Shown piece by piece: positions 10,830-21,059 of a stretch of 64,000 nucleotides of DNA. How positions within the stretch are numbered: position 1 is the stretch's first letter; each line of letters opens with the position of its first letter. Source of the stretch: Corynebacterium comes (lineage in GTDB: Bacteria > Actinomycetota > Actinomycetes > Mycobacteriales > Mycobacteriaceae); assembly GCF_009734405.1 (NCBI RefSeq), contig NZ_CP046453.1:1116001-1180000 (forward strand), given 5' to 3'. The notes beneath the pieces are model-generated. The model did not search any database. It worked only from the letters and a program-made list of their open reading frames with translations, and was not told where the DNA came from. A program made the translations under genes and the position numbers.

Positions 10830-11294
10830 GTGGAGATCGTGACCTGGGTACTGATTGTGTTTGCCGTGCTGGCGGTGTTGCTCGCCATCTGGCGGTTCCT
10901 CACGTTGCGATCGCGGGGTACGGCGATACTCCTGCGCCGCCTACCCGCCTCCGGCCTCCACGGTTGGCGCCACGGAACGATCCGCTACAACGGCGATGAC
11001 CTGGAGTACTTCAAGCTGCGTTCCCTGTCTCCCATGGCGGACCAGGTGTTCACCCGGCAGCGACTGGACCTCCATGCGCCCCGGCAGGTGAGCCCGGCTG
11101 AGTCGGGGTTCATGGCTGAGGGACTGTCGATCGCCACTCTGTGTGACGCGGGCACCCACTATGAAATCGCCCTTGACCAGCACACTCTCATGGCGCTGAC
11201 CGCCTGGATCGAATCTGCCCCACATGAGCGGCAGGAGCGCTTCGATCACCACCGTATTCGCAGCAGGATCACCCGGGGTCAGAACGACAAGTGA
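10830..11294 (+). CDS. DUF2550 single-pass membrane protein
   Basis: A 154-residue protein with one N-terminal membrane helix (residues 1-22) and a cytosolic domain containing GWRHGTIRYNGDDLEYFKLRSLSP. This pattern is the DUF2550 family of mycolata, whose member Rv1312 lies at the same position after the atp operon. The function is unknown; a link to the ATP synthase is suggested only by gene neighbourhood. The start codon is GTG at 10830 with GAAAGGGG upstream. It has its own promoter and ends 21 bases before nucS. Confidence 0.82.
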   Translation: MEIVTWVLIVFAVLAVLLAIWRFLTLRSRGTAILLRRLPASGLHGWRHGTIRYNGDDLEYFKLRSLSPMADQVFTRQRLDLHAPRQVSPAESGFMAEGLSIATLCDAGTHYEIALDQHTLMALTAWIESAPHERQERFDHHRIRSRITRGQNDK

Positions 11295-11302
11295 CGGCGG
11301 GC

Positions 11303-11308
11303 TAGTCT
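11303..11308 (+). promoter_or_regulatory. Putative -10 element (TAGTCT) for leaderless nucS
   Basis: TAGTCT lies 7 nt before the nucS ATG, and there is no ribosome binding site between them. The spacing predicts transcription starting at the ATG. Confidence 0.4.
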
Positions 11309-11315
11309 GGAACGC

Positions 11316-12008
11316 ATGCGTTTAGTCATCGCCCGTTGCTCCGTCGACTATGTCGGCCGCCTGGAGGCCCATCTGCCCATGGCCGACCGTCTCCTCATGA
11401 TCAAAGCCGACGGCTCGGTGTCGGTGCACGCCGACGACCGGGCGTACAAGCCCCTCAACTGGATGACACCGCCGTGCTCACTCATCGAGACGACCATCAG
11501 CGACATCGACGGTGAGGATACCGGCGAGCAGTTGTGGATCGTCGAGAATTCGAAGGGGGAGCAGCTGCGGATCACCATCGAGAACGTCCACCACGAGACC
11601 AGCCATGAACTGGGGCAGGATCCCGGTCTGGTCAAGGACGGCGTTGAGGCTCACCTCCAGGAGCTGCTGGCGGAGCACATCGATACCCTCGGCGCGGGCT
11701 ACAGCCTGGTGCGCCGCGAATTTCCCACGGCCATCGGCCCCGTGGACCTGCTCGCCCGTGACAGTGACGGGGGGACCGTCGCCGTGGAGGTCAAGCGGCG
11801 CGGCGGCATCGACGGGGTCGAACAGCTCACCCGCTACCTCGAGCTGCTCAACCGTGACGAGCTCCTGCGGCCCGTCCGGGGCGTCTTCGCCGCCCAGGAG
11901 ATCAAGCCGCAGGCCCGCACCCTGGCGGAGGACCGGGGAATCCGCTGTCTGACCCTGGACTATCAGGAGCTGCGTGGAATCGAGACCGACGAACTTCGGC
12001 TGTTCTAG
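11316..12008 (+). CDS. nucS: Endonuclease NucS (mismatch-specific)
   Basis: A 230-residue homologue of NucS/EndoMS, the enzyme that replaces MutS/MutL mismatch repair in most Actinobacteria and some archaea. The N-terminal DNA-binding/dimerisation half begins [20 protein letters not shown]. The C-terminal RecB-like nuclease domain shows the acidic and lysine residues [24 protein letters not shown] (D-x9-ExK pattern; about residues 145-168). The family cuts both strands at G-T, G-G and T-T mismatches and is helped by the sliding clamp. The C-terminal tail ELRLF resembles a clamp-binding motif. A TAGTCT hexamer 7 nt upstream suggests a leaderless mRNA. Confidence 0.93.
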   Translation: MRLVIARCSVDYVGRLEAHLPMADRLLMIKADGSVSVHADDRAYKPLNWMTPPCSLIETTISDIDGEDTGEQLWIVENSKGEQLRITIENVHHETSHELGQDPGLVKDGVEAHLQELLAEHIDTLGAGYSLVRREFPTAIGPVDLLARDSDGGTVAVEVKRRGGIDGVEQLTRYLELLNRDELLRPVRGVFAAQEIKPQARTLAEDRGIRCLTLDYQELRGIETDELRLF

Positions 12009-12010
12009 CC

Positions 12011-12322
12011 GTGCCACGACGAAACACGCCGCGGCAGCGGGGGACCAGTGGGCGTCGGCAGGCGATGACGCCGAGGGCGCTGCCCCGCGACGGTGCCGCC
12101 TTCTACGGGACCCAGGCCGTCGAGGGTCCCTCGTGGACGCACGGTGAGATGTTTCTGTTCCGGCACATGGGAGCGTCGGCGTCGACGAAATTCTACGTCT
12201 GCCCCGGCTGCAACCAGAACATCCCGCCGGGGGTGGCGCATATCGTCGCCTGGCCGCGCGACACCGGTCGCGGCGCCGACGACCGACGCCACTGGCACCG
12301 CCACTGCTGGGACCGCAGGTAA
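12011..12322 (+). CDS. Small conserved actinobacterial protein with treble-clef-like Cys/His pattern
   Basis: A 103-residue protein of unknown function. After a basic, probably disordered N terminus (about 30 residues rich in Arg and Pro) it has CPGC at about residue 64, then PPGVAHIVAWP and a terminal HWHRHCW. This C-x2-C...H...H-x3-C arrangement looks like a zinc-binding treble clef or degenerate HNH fold. Homologues across Actinobacteria are often labelled 'ATP/GTP-binding protein', for which I see no P-loop. The start is GTG at 12011, two bases after the nucS stop, so the two are probably cotranscribed and perhaps functionally linked. Confidence 0.72.
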   Translation: MPRRNTPRQRGTSGRRQAMTPRALPRDGAAFYGTQAVEGPSWTHGEMFLFRHMGASASTKFYVCPGCNQNIPPGVAHIVAWPRDTGRGADDRRHWHRHCWDRR

Positions 12323-12332
12323 CCTGGACCGC

Positions 12333-12632
12333 ATGATCATCGCCTTCTCGGTGGCGCCTGCCCTCACCACCACCCCTGACGCAGAAATGTCCGACGCCGT
12401 CGCACAGGCAGTGCGGATCGTCCGTGAATCCGGCCTGCCCAATGAGACCAATGCCATGTTCACCCTCGTTGAGGGAGAGTGGGACGAGGTCATGGACGTG
12501 GTCAAACGCGCGACCGCGGCCGTCTGTGCCGTCTCGCCGCGTGTGTCACTGGTGCTCAAGGCGGACATCCGGCCCGGATATGAGGATCAGCTCCACCAGA
12601 AGGTTGAATCGCTCGAAAAGCACCTGCAGTAA
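12333..12632 (+). CDS. Thiamine-binding (MTH1187/YkoF-type, DUF77) protein
   Basis: A 99-residue single-domain protein of the MTH1187/YqgV family. The typical N terminus (IIAFSVAPALTT), the ESGLPNETNAMFTLVEGEWDEVM segment and SPRVSLVLKADIRPGY support a ferredoxin-like fold. Family members form oligomers and bind thiamine or related pyrimidines; they are small cytosolic proteins of uncertain physiological role. The ATG at 12333 has TAACCT 7 nt upstream, a leaderless pattern, and lies 10 nt after the stop of the preceding gene. The following thioredoxin-like gene has a good ribosome binding site and is probably on the same transcript. Confidence 0.8.
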   Translation: MIIAFSVAPALTTTPDAEMSDAVAQAVRIVRESGLPNETNAMFTLVEGEWDEVMDVVKRATAAVCAVSPRVSLVLKADIRPGYEDQLHQKVESLEKHLQ

Positions 12633-12646
12633 GGAGAGGACACACA

Positions 12647-13552
12647 GTGAACACCCCCCACCGTTATGTTTCCGGAGCTCTCGATCTCGGCGAGGTGAAG
12701 GCACGCGTTGAGGCGCGCGAGAATGCCGCCCAGCAGGCCGCGACCGGCGTCGGACCTGCACCGTACATCACCGTCACCCCGCAGAACTTCGAGGCTGACG
12801 TCGTCCGACGTTCGCTCGAGGTGCCTGTCGTGGTGCTCGTGGGCACCCCGCGCAGTCCGGAGTCCGAGCAGCTGCGGACGGATCTTCAGCAGCTCGTGGA
12901 GGCGGCCGGCCTGAGCTACATCGTCGGCTATGTCGACGCCGACGCCACTCCGGAGGTCGCCCAGGCCTTCGGCGTGCAGGCCCTGCCCACCGTCATCGCG
13001 CTCGGCGGCGGACGTCCGGTCACCCAGTTCGAAGGTGGCCAGCCCGTCGATGCGCTGCGCACCTGGATCGACGCCCTGGTCACCCAGGTCGGGCCGCAGC
13101 TGTCGGGACTGCAGGCCGCTGCGGAGGAGGCGCCGGAGGATCCGCGCCTCGAGCAGGCCCTCGCGGCGCTGAACACGGGTGACTTCGACGCGGCCATCGC
13201 CGTCTACGACGAGATCCTGGCGGAGTCCCCCCGCGACCGGGACATGATCCAGGCCCGCGACACGGCCAGGCTGCTCAAGCGGCTCGATCCGGCCGGACGC
13301 ACCGAGGACCCGGTCGTGGCTGCCGACGCCGCCCCCGATGACGTGGACAAGCAGTTCACCGCAGCGGACGCGGAGTTCGTCGCCGGCGCCCCCGAGCGGG
13401 CCTTTGATCGCCTCATCGCGCTGATGACCACGCTCGCAGGCGATGAGAAGACACGCGTGCGTGACCGGCTCGTCGAGCTCCTCTCGCTTTTCGACGCCGC
13501 CGATCCCCGCGTCACCGCCGCCCGCACGAAGATGGCCTCCGCGCTCTTCTAG
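12647..13552 (+). CDS. Thioredoxin-fold/TPR co-chaperone-like protein (CnoX/YbbN family)
   Basis: A 301-residue protein. Residues ~45-145 form a thioredoxin-like domain (VVVLVGTPRSPESEQL, then VDADATPEVAQAFGVQALPTVIAL). The usual CxxC is replaced by non-cysteine residues, so it cannot act as a dithiol oxidoreductase. Residues ~165-301 are helical TPR-like repeats (ALAALNTGDFDAAIAVYDEILAESP). The closest families are E. coli YbbN/CnoX and mycobacterial Rv1324; a holdase role is an inference from them. The start is GTG at 12647 with AAGGAGAGG upstream. The last ten codons, including the stop, lie in the first copy of a 34-bp tandem duplication. Confidence 0.82.
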   Translation: MNTPHRYVSGALDLGEVKARVEARENAAQQAATGVGPAPYITVTPQNFEADVVRRSLEVPVVVLVGTPRSPESEQLRTDLQQLVEAAGLSYIVGYVDADATPEVAQAFGVQALPTVIALGGGRPVTQFEGGQPVDALRTWIDALVTQVGPQLSGLQAAAEEAPEDPRLEQALAALNTGDFDAAIAVYDEILAESPRDRDMIQARDTARLLKRLDPAGRTEDPVVAADAAPDDVDKQFTAADAEFVAGAPERAFDRLIALMTTLAGDEKTRVRDRLVELLSLFDAADPRVTAARTKMASALF

Positions 13553-13597
13553 CCCCGGCACGAAGATGGCCTCCGCGCTCTTCTAGCCCCGGCACGA
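13524..13597. repeat. 34-bp tandem duplication across a gene end
   Basis: A 34-base unit covering the last codons and stop of the thioredoxin-like gene (13524-13557) is repeated exactly and immediately at 13558-13591, followed by the first 6 bases of a third copy. The stop codon is present in both copies, so the protein is unchanged. The perfect identity suggests a recent replication-slippage duplication. Confidence 0.95.
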
Positions 13598-13600
13598 CAC

Positions 13601-13636
13601 GGCGCCCGCCCCCTCATAAAGGAGGGGACGGGCGCC
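13601..13636. terminator. Hairpin between convergent thioredoxin-like gene and glgB
   Basis: Arms 13601-13615 and 13622-13636 pair over 15 positions with one mismatch around a 6-nt loop. It lies between convergent genes and could stop transcription in both directions, although the T-run is poor. Confidence 0.7.
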
Positions 13637-13651
13637 GTTGACGTTCAGCTG

Positions 13652-15859
13652 CTACTGGTTGCCGCGGTGGCGGTACCACTGGACGGAGTTGGCGGGGACG
13701 TGCAGCGTCAGAGCGTGCTCGAAGCCGTCCCATCCGCTGTCGGTGGTGCTGACGACCCGGGGCAGCTCGTTGCCGGCACCCTCGTACCTGGCGTCGTCGG
13801 TGTTGAGCACCAGCTCCCAGTCACCGTCTCTCGGGGTGCCCAGGTTATAGGCCTCCTGCGAGGTGCCCGACAGGTTGACCACTGAGAGGAGGGCGGAGCC
13901 GTCGGCACCCCAGCGCATGTAGGCGAGGATGTTGCGGGCGGCGTCGTCGCCCTTGATCCACTGGAAGCCCTCGTATGTGTGGTCCTGGGAGTAGAGGGCG
14001 GGGGAGGAGCGGTACACCTCGTTGATGTCCTGGACCAGCTTCTGGATGCCCTGGTGGTACTCCTGGCCCCAGCCTTCGAGGTTGGACCAGTCGACCGAGT
14101 GCGCCTCGTCCCACTCGCCGGTCTGGCCGAACTCCTGGCCCATGAACAGCAGGTTCTTGCCCGGGTGGGAGAACATGTAGCCGTAGAGGGCACGCAGGCC
14201 GGCGGCCTTGTTCCAGTCGTCGCCCGGCATGCGGCCCCACAGGGAGCCCTTGCCGTGGACGACCTCATCATGCGAGAAGGGCAGGACGTACTTCTCGGAG
14301 TAGGCGTAGATCATGGAGAAGGTGATCTCGTTGTGGTGGTACTCGCGGTGGATCGGGTCGAGCTTGAAGTACTCGAGAGTGTCGTTCATCCAGCCCATGT
14401 TCCACTTGAGCGAGAAGCCCAGGCCGCCCTGCTCGGTGGGGGCGGTGACGCCCTGCCAGGAGGTGGACTCCTCGGCGATGGTCAGCACACCCGGGTGGGT
14501 GCGGTGGACGGTGGCGTTCAACTCCTGGAGGAACTGCACGGCATCGAGGTTCTCGCGGCCGCCGTACTGGTTGGGCGCCCATTCGCCCTCTTCGCGGGAG
14601 TAGTCGAGGTAGAGCATGGAGGCGACGGCGTCGACACGCAGACCGTCGACGTGGAACTCCTCGATCCAGTACAGGGCGTTGGCGACGAGGAAGTTGCGGA
14701 CCTCGTTACGTCCGAAGTCGAAGACGTAGGTTCCCCATTCCTTCTGCTCCCCGCGACGCCAGTCGGCGTGCTCGTAGAGGGCGGGGCCGTCGAAACGGGC
14801 GAGCGCCCAGTCGTCCTTGGGGAAGTGTGCCGGGACCCAGTCGACGAGGACGCCGATGCCGCGGTCGTGGAAGGCCTCGATCAGAGCGCGCAGCTCGTCG
14901 GGGGAGCCCCACCGCGCGGTGGGGGCGTAGTAACCGGACACCTGGTAGCCCCAGGAGCCGCCGAAGGGGTGCTCGGAGACGGGCATGAGCTCCACGTGGG
15001 TGAAGCCCTGCTCCGCGACGTAGTCGACCAGCTCGGTGGTCAGATCCTTGTAGCCCTTGCCGATTTTCCAGGAACCGAGGTGGACCTCATAGATGGACAT
15101 CGGCTCGTTGAGCAGGTCGGCGGAGGCGCGGTTGCGCAGCCACTCACCGTCGTTCCACTCGTAACGGGAGTCCACCACGATGGAGGCGGTGGCCGGCGGG
15201 CACTGGGCGGCCTTGGCCATCGGGTCGGCCTTGTCGCGGCGGTGGCCCTCTTTGGTCTGGATGGCGAATTTATAGGCCTCGCCCGCGCCGACGTCCGGGA
15301 TGAACAGCTCCCACACGCCGCTGGAACCCAGCGAACGCATCGGGTAGTGGGCGGCATTCCAACCGCAGAAGTCGCCGACGACCGACACCCCGATGGCGTT
15401 GGGTGCCCACACGGCGAAGGAGGTGCCGGTGACGGTGCCCAGGGCGGTTTCGTAGGAGCGGACGTTGGCGCCCAGGACATCCCAGAGGCGCTCATGGCGA
15501 CCCTCGGAGATGAGGTGGATGTCCAGGTTTCCCAGGGTGGGGAGGAAAGCGTACGGATCAGCGGAGACGATCGTGCCTGCCTCCGGCCAGGTGATCTGCA
15601 GGCGGTAATCCGGGGTGTAGATGTCCGGCAGTCCCAGCACCCAGACGTCGTCGCCGATGGGGGTGGCTTCGCGCGACTCGTTGTGGATGAGGATCTCCAC
15701 AGTCTCGGCACCCGGCTGGCGGGTGCGGATGACGGAACCGCCGGCCACGGCGTGCCAGCCGTAGAAGTCATGGGGCGAATGGTGGCTGCAGCGATGCAGT
15801 CGCTCCATGTCGGGGGCAGGGATGAGCAGGTTCTGGTCGATGCCGAAGGCGTCTTGCAT
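13652..15859 (-). CDS. glgB: 1,4-alpha-glucan branching enzyme
   Basis: A 735-residue GH13 branching enzyme that makes alpha-1,6 branches in glycogen or alpha-glucan. Order: an N-terminal carbohydrate-binding module (about residues 20-110, DFYGWHAVAGGSVIRT), a second CBM48 (about 130-230, GTSFAVWAPNAIGVSVVGDFCGWN), the catalytic barrel and a C-terminal beta domain. The catalytic nucleophile Asp sits in DGLRVDAVASML (about residue 405), the acid/base Glu in TIAEES (about 460) and the transition-state Asp in FSHDEVVHGKGS (about 530). It lies 104 nt downstream of glgE in the same direction; the pair belongs to the GlgE route from trehalose to alpha-glucan. Confidence 0.96.
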   Translation of the reverse strand: MQDAFGIDQNLLIPAPDMERLHRCSHHSPHDFYGWHAVAGGSVIRTRQPGAETVEILIHNESREATPIGDDVWVLGLPDIYTPDYRLQITWPEAGTIVSADPYAFLPTLGNLDIHLISEGRHERLWDVLGANVRSYETALGTVTGTSFAVWAPNAIGVSVVGDFCGWNAAHYPMRSLGSSGVWELFIPDVGAGEAYKFAIQTKEGHRRDKADPMAKAAQCPPATASIVVDSRYEWNDGEWLRNRASADLLNEPMSIYEVHLGSWKIGKGYKDLTTELVDYVAEQGFTHVELMPVSEHPFGGSWGYQVSGYYAPTARWGSPDELRALIEAFHDRGIGVLVDWVPAHFPKDDWALARFDGPALYEHADWRRGEQKEWGTYVFDFGRNEVRNFLVANALYWIEEFHVDGLRVDAVASMLYLDYSREEGEWAPNQYGGRENLDAVQFLQELNATVHRTHPGVLTIAEESTSWQGVTAPTEQGGLGFSLKWNMGWMNDTLEYFKLDPIHREYHHNEITFSMIYAYSEKYVLPFSHDEVVHGKGSLWGRMPGDDWNKAAGLRALYGYMFSHPGKNLLFMGQEFGQTGEWDEAHSVDWSNLEGWGQEYHQGIQKLVQDINEVYRSSPALYSQDHTYEGFQWIKGDDAARNILAYMRWGADGSALLSVVNLSGTSQEAYNLGTPRDGDWELVLNTDDARYEGAGNELPRVVSTTDSGWDGFEHALTLHVPANSVQWYRHRGNQ

Positions 15860-15897
15860 GGGGGGACCTCACAGGTGGAAGGTGAATGCTTTTATTG

Positions 15898-15955
15898 GCG
15901 GGGAATTGTTCCGCCGGGTCATGTTCCTGACGCTACAGGAACGGGTCGGGCGGAA
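15898..15955. other. Stem-loops in the glgE-glgB gap
   Basis: The gap holds nested inverted repeats. GTTCCTG (15923-15929) pairs with CAGGAAC (15936-15942), flanked by TTCCGCC (15909-15915) and GGCGGAA (15949-15955). An alternative stem uses the GGCGG just before 15909. No T-run follows on the minus strand, so this looks like an mRNA-stability or partial-attenuation structure rather than a full terminator. Confidence 0.5.
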
Positions 15956-15963
15956 GTTGCTGG

Positions 15964-17982
<2,019 letters not shown>

Positions 17983-18071
17983 GTATTCGACCTTCCACAT
18001 AGAGGGGTTGGAATTACCCCAACGAGCCTAGTGCAGCTGTGTCAGTTCCACAGGGGACGCGGGAAATCAGC

Positions 18072-18077
18072 CACAAT
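18072..18077 (+). promoter_or_regulatory. Putative -10 element (CACAAT) before the ABC ATPase gene
   Basis: CACAAT is followed by exactly 7 nt and then GTG at 18085. The same CACAATGGGGG string, again 7 nt from a start codon, recurs before the aldo/keto reductase at 44861. The hexamer is a weaker match to the -10 consensus than most others here. Confidence 0.3.
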
Positions 18078-18084
18078 GGGGGAT

Positions 18085-18918
18085 GTGACTGATTTCAATG
18101 ACGAGACCAGCGGGGACCTTCTGGTCGATTTCCGCGACGTGACCTTCAAGCGTGGGGGGCGAAACCTCGTTGGCCCCGTGACCTGGCAGGTAGAGCTCGA
18201 TGAGAGGTGGGTGATCATCGGGCCCAACGGCGCCGGCAAGACCACCCTCATCCGGATGGCGGCCGCCGAGGAGTTTCCCACCTCCGGCCGGGCCTTCGTC
18301 ATGGGGGAGCAGCTGGGGCGCACCGACATGCGTGATCTGCGATCCATGATCGGCGTCTCCTCCGCGTCCCTGGGTAACCGCATCCCGCCCGACGAAACCG
18401 TCGGCGACCTCGTCGTCTCGGCCGGCTACGCCGTGCTCGGCCGCTGGCGGGAGGAGTACGAGGAGATCGATTTCGAGCAGGCGCACGAGATCCTCGACCT
18501 GGTCGGCGCGTACCACCTCATCGACCGCACCTGGGGGACGCTCTCCGAGGGAGAGCGCAAGCGCGTCCTCGTCGCCCGCGCCCTGATGACCAACCCGGAG
18601 CTGCTCATCCTGGATGAGCCGGGCGCGGGCATGGACCTCGGTGGCCGTGAGGACCTCGTCGGTTACCTGGGTGACCTGGCGCTGGATCCGGATGCCCCCG
18701 CCATCGTGATGATCACCCACCACGTCGAGGAGATCCCCTTCGGATTCACCCATGCGATGCTTCTCGACGACGGCGAGGTGGTCGCCCAGGGGCTCATCGA
18801 CAGCGTGCTCACGAGCGAGAATCTGTCGAAGACCTTCCACCAGCCGATCGACGTTTCCCGGATCGGTGAGCGCTACTTCGCCCGCCGCACCAGGCGCCCG
18901 GGCACCCATCGCCGCTGA
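18085..18918 (+). CDS. ABC transporter ATP-binding protein
   Basis: A ~277-residue ATPase subunit. Walker A GPNGAGKTT is at about residues 46-54. A WGTLSEGERKRVLVARAL signature region is near residue 155 (SEGER replaces the classical SGGQ). Walker B LLILDEPGAGMDL is near 173 and the switch His in MITHHVEEI. It lacks an adjacent permease, and the variant signature resembles the YlmA/ModF-like ATPases that stand alone. The substrate is unknown. The start could be ATG 18076 or GTG 18085; the latter lies 7 nt after CACAAT and gives MTDFNDETSG. It is divergent from glgE. Confidence 0.85.
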   Translation: MTDFNDETSGDLLVDFRDVTFKRGGRNLVGPVTWQVELDERWVIIGPNGAGKTTLIRMAAAEEFPTSGRAFVMGEQLGRTDMRDLRSMIGVSSASLGNRIPPDETVGDLVVSAGYAVLGRWREEYEEIDFEQAHEILDLVGAYHLIDRTWGTLSEGERKRVLVARALMTNPELLILDEPGAGMDLGGREDLVGYLGDLALDPDAPAIVMITHHVEEIPFGFTHAMLLDDGEVVAQGLIDSVLTSENLSKTFHQPIDVSRIGERYFARRTRRPGTHRR

Positions 18919-18979
18919 CCTTGCCTAGACTGACGGTAGAAGAAGTCCGTCCACCATGATCTGCGGAGGTGAATCAGCC

Positions 18980-19795
18980 ATGCCCCATCGTCAGGCTCCC
19001 ACCGGGTACGACCAGGCACGCCTGTCCACCACGGTCATCCTGGTGCGGGATTCCGATCAGGGGCTGCAGGTGTGGGCCCAGGAACGCGTCTCCACGATGC
19101 GCAACTACCCGGGCATGACCGTCTTCCCCGGCGGGGGGGTGGACCGCCGGGACCTGCCGTCCGGTCCGGGGGACGCCTCCGCGATGTGGACGGGGCAGCC
19201 CGTCGAGGAATTCGCCGTGCGCCTGGGGCTGACACCCGATCAGACCCACGCGGTCGTCTTCGCCGCGGTGCGGGAACTCTTCGAGGAGACCGGCACGCTG
19301 CTCGCCGTCCACGAGGACGGCAGCGCCATCGCCGACGTCACCCCGTACCACCAGGACCGGGTGGACCTCATCTCCCACCGCATCTCGCTGACGGACATGC
19401 TCACGGAGCATGACCTCCGGGTCTGCACCGACGGCCTGCGCCCGTGGGCCCGCTGGGTCGGGGGGTGGAAGAACCTGCACTGGTTCGACACCATCTCCTT
19501 CGTCGCCGTGGCACCGGAAGGACAGTCGCCGGACGGCGAGACCTCCGAGGCCGACGACGCCGGCTGGTTCTCGCCGCAGCTGCTTCTCGACGGCTGGCGT
19601 CACGGCCTCGTCCGCCTGGCCATCCCCACGTGGGCCCAGCTCTCGTTTCTGGCCGGGTTCCCCACGAGCACCGAGGCGCTCAGCGCCGCCGACGCCGCGG
19701 ACCTGAGCCCGGTCGTCGGGGATCCCGTCGATGATCCGCGCTACGCCGAGTACTTCACCACCTCCTGGGTGGACCGGATCCGGCCGACGTACTGA
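18980..19795 (+). CDS. Nudix hydrolase with an interrupted Nudix box
   Basis: A 271-residue Nudix-fold protein. The glycine end of the box appears in MTVFPGGGVDRRD, but the RELFEETGTLL end comes only about 50 residues later. The box is therefore split by an insertion, as in the NUDT19/RP2-type hydrolases, some of which act on CoA derivatives. Later residues (WVGGWKNLHWFDTISFVAVAP, EADDAGWFSP) fit that subgroup. Substrate specificity cannot be read from the sequence. ATG 18980 has a GGAGGTG site 8 nt upstream and is preferred over the in-frame ATG at 18956. Its stop overlaps the next start (TGATG), so translation is coupled to the methyltransferase. Confidence 0.86.
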   Translation: MPHRQAPTGYDQARLSTTVILVRDSDQGLQVWAQERVSTMRNYPGMTVFPGGGVDRRDLPSGPGDASAMWTGQPVEEFAVRLGLTPDQTHAVVFAAVRELFEETGTLLAVHEDGSAIADVTPYHQDRVDLISHRISLTDMLTEHDLRVCTDGLRPWARWVGGWKNLHWFDTISFVAVAPEGQSPDGETSEADDAGWFSPQLLLDGWRHGLVRLAIPTWAQLSFLAGFPTSTEALSAADAADLSPVVGDPVDDPRYAEYFTTSWVDRIRPTY

Positions 19796-20955
19796 TGGCC
19801 TTCACGCTCGAGGAGATCGCCTTCCTGGCGACCCACACAGACGACATCCGCGAGGCCACCGACGGCCTGGCGCTGACCCGCAGCAGCATGCTCTCCGATG
19901 CCGCGTCGCTGCGCCAACGCTTCGGCGAGCGCGGCCGCGCCGTGACGGAGCTGACACAGGCCCGCCGCTCGGCCACCACCAACGGCAAGTTTCCCGCCCA
20001 CTGGCTCACGGACCTCGACGCCGCCCAGCAGGCCACCCCGCAGGTGGTCGCCGCCGAACGCGCCCGACGCCTGCGCCGCGTCCTCGGCGGCGACGGCCTG
20101 ATCCATGACGTGACCTGCTCGGTGGGGACGGAGGGGGCGTCCATAACTGAGGAGGGTCTGGGCTACCTGGGTAGCGACCTTGACGCGGCCCGCCTGCGGA
20201 TGGCACGGCACAACCTCGGCGACGGCGCGTGGCTGGTCCGCGCTGACGCCCTCGTGCCGGTGAGCAGGGGAGCGGACGTCATCGTGGCCGATCCCGCGCG
20301 CCGGGCGGGTGGTCGACGCATCACCCACCCGGATCAGCTGCTTCCGCCGCTGCCGGACCTGCTGGACGCCTGGCCCGGGCAGGAACTGGCGGTGAAGTGC
20401 GCGCCGGGTCTGGACTTCTCCGACTGGGATGGGCTGGTGAGCCTGGTCAGCGTGGACGGCGGCGTCAAGGAGGCCTGCCTGTACACACCGGGGCTCTCGG
20501 AGGGACTGCGGCGTGAGGCCGTGGTGATCACCCGCGGGGAGACCGATCGGATCACCGATTCTGAACCGGACGGTATCGGGGCGGGTGCGCCGGGGCGTTT
20601 CCTCATTGACCCGGACGGGGCGATCGTGCGCGCCGGGCTGGTGCGGCACTACGCCTTCCGGGAGGGGCTGTGGATGCTCGACGAGCGCATCGCGTACCTC
20701 ACCGGCGATGAGATCCCGGCCGGTCGCAGCGGTTTCGAGATCCTCGAGATCGTCCCGCTGAAGAAGCTCAAGGCCGCCCTGAACAGCCATGATGCGGGCA
20801 GCCTGGAGATCCTCGTGCGGGGAGTGGACGTCGACCCGGACGTCCTGCGCAAGAAGCTGAAGCTGAAGGGGAAGGCGCCGATGTCGGTGGTCTGCACCCG
20901 GATCGGCACGCAGGGTGTGGCACTGGTCTGCGGCCCGCGGCAGTCAGGAAACTAA
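19795..20955 (+). CDS. Class I SAM-dependent methyltransferase with THUMP-like C-terminal domain
   Basis: A 386-residue protein. The N-terminal ~90 residues are helical. The methyltransferase core shows a degenerate motif I (VTCSVGTEGASI), the acidic motif II (YLGSDLDAARLRMARHN) and a catalytic-type DPARRAGGRR. The C-terminal region (about 300-386) resembles the THUMP-like domain found in a conserved actinobacterial family. DPARR in place of NPPY suggests an RNA or protein substrate not yet defined. The start ATG overlaps the Nudix gene stop by one base. Conserved neighbours are the Nudix gene and etfBA, but no functional tie is known. Confidence 0.82.
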   Translation: MAFTLEEIAFLATHTDDIREATDGLALTRSSMLSDAASLRQRFGERGRAVTELTQARRSATTNGKFPAHWLTDLDAAQQATPQVVAAERARRLRRVLGGDGLIHDVTCSVGTEGASITEEGLGYLGSDLDAARLRMARHNLGDGAWLVRADALVPVSRGADVIVADPARRAGGRRITHPDQLLPPLPDLLDAWPGQELAVKCAPGLDFSDWDGLVSLVSVDGGVKEACLYTPGLSEGLRREAVVITRGETDRITDSEPDGIGAGAPGRFLIDPDGAIVRAGLVRHYAFREGLWMLDERIAYLTGDEIPAGRSGFEILEIVPLKKLKAALNSHDAGSLEILVRGVDVDPDVLRKKLKLKGKAPMSVVCTRIGTQGVALVCGPRQSGN

Positions 20956-20958
20956 GGG

Positions 20959-20989
20959 TTGCCTGACCTGGCTGTCCCGGTCCTAGAGT
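20959..20989 (+). promoter_or_regulatory. Possible etfBA promoter
   Basis: TTGCCT (20959-20964) and TAGAGT (20984-20989) are spaced 19 nt in the 104-nt gap before etfB. A nearby TAGACT (20989-20994) is an alternative -10. The predicted leader of about 60 nt contains a short GGTCC/GGACC stem. Confidence 0.35.
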
Positions 20990-21059
20990 AGACTTTTCGC
21001 TGATGAACTTCAGGTCCAACCAAAGGACCATCTCACTCCCCGTCGAAAGGTGAATGCCG

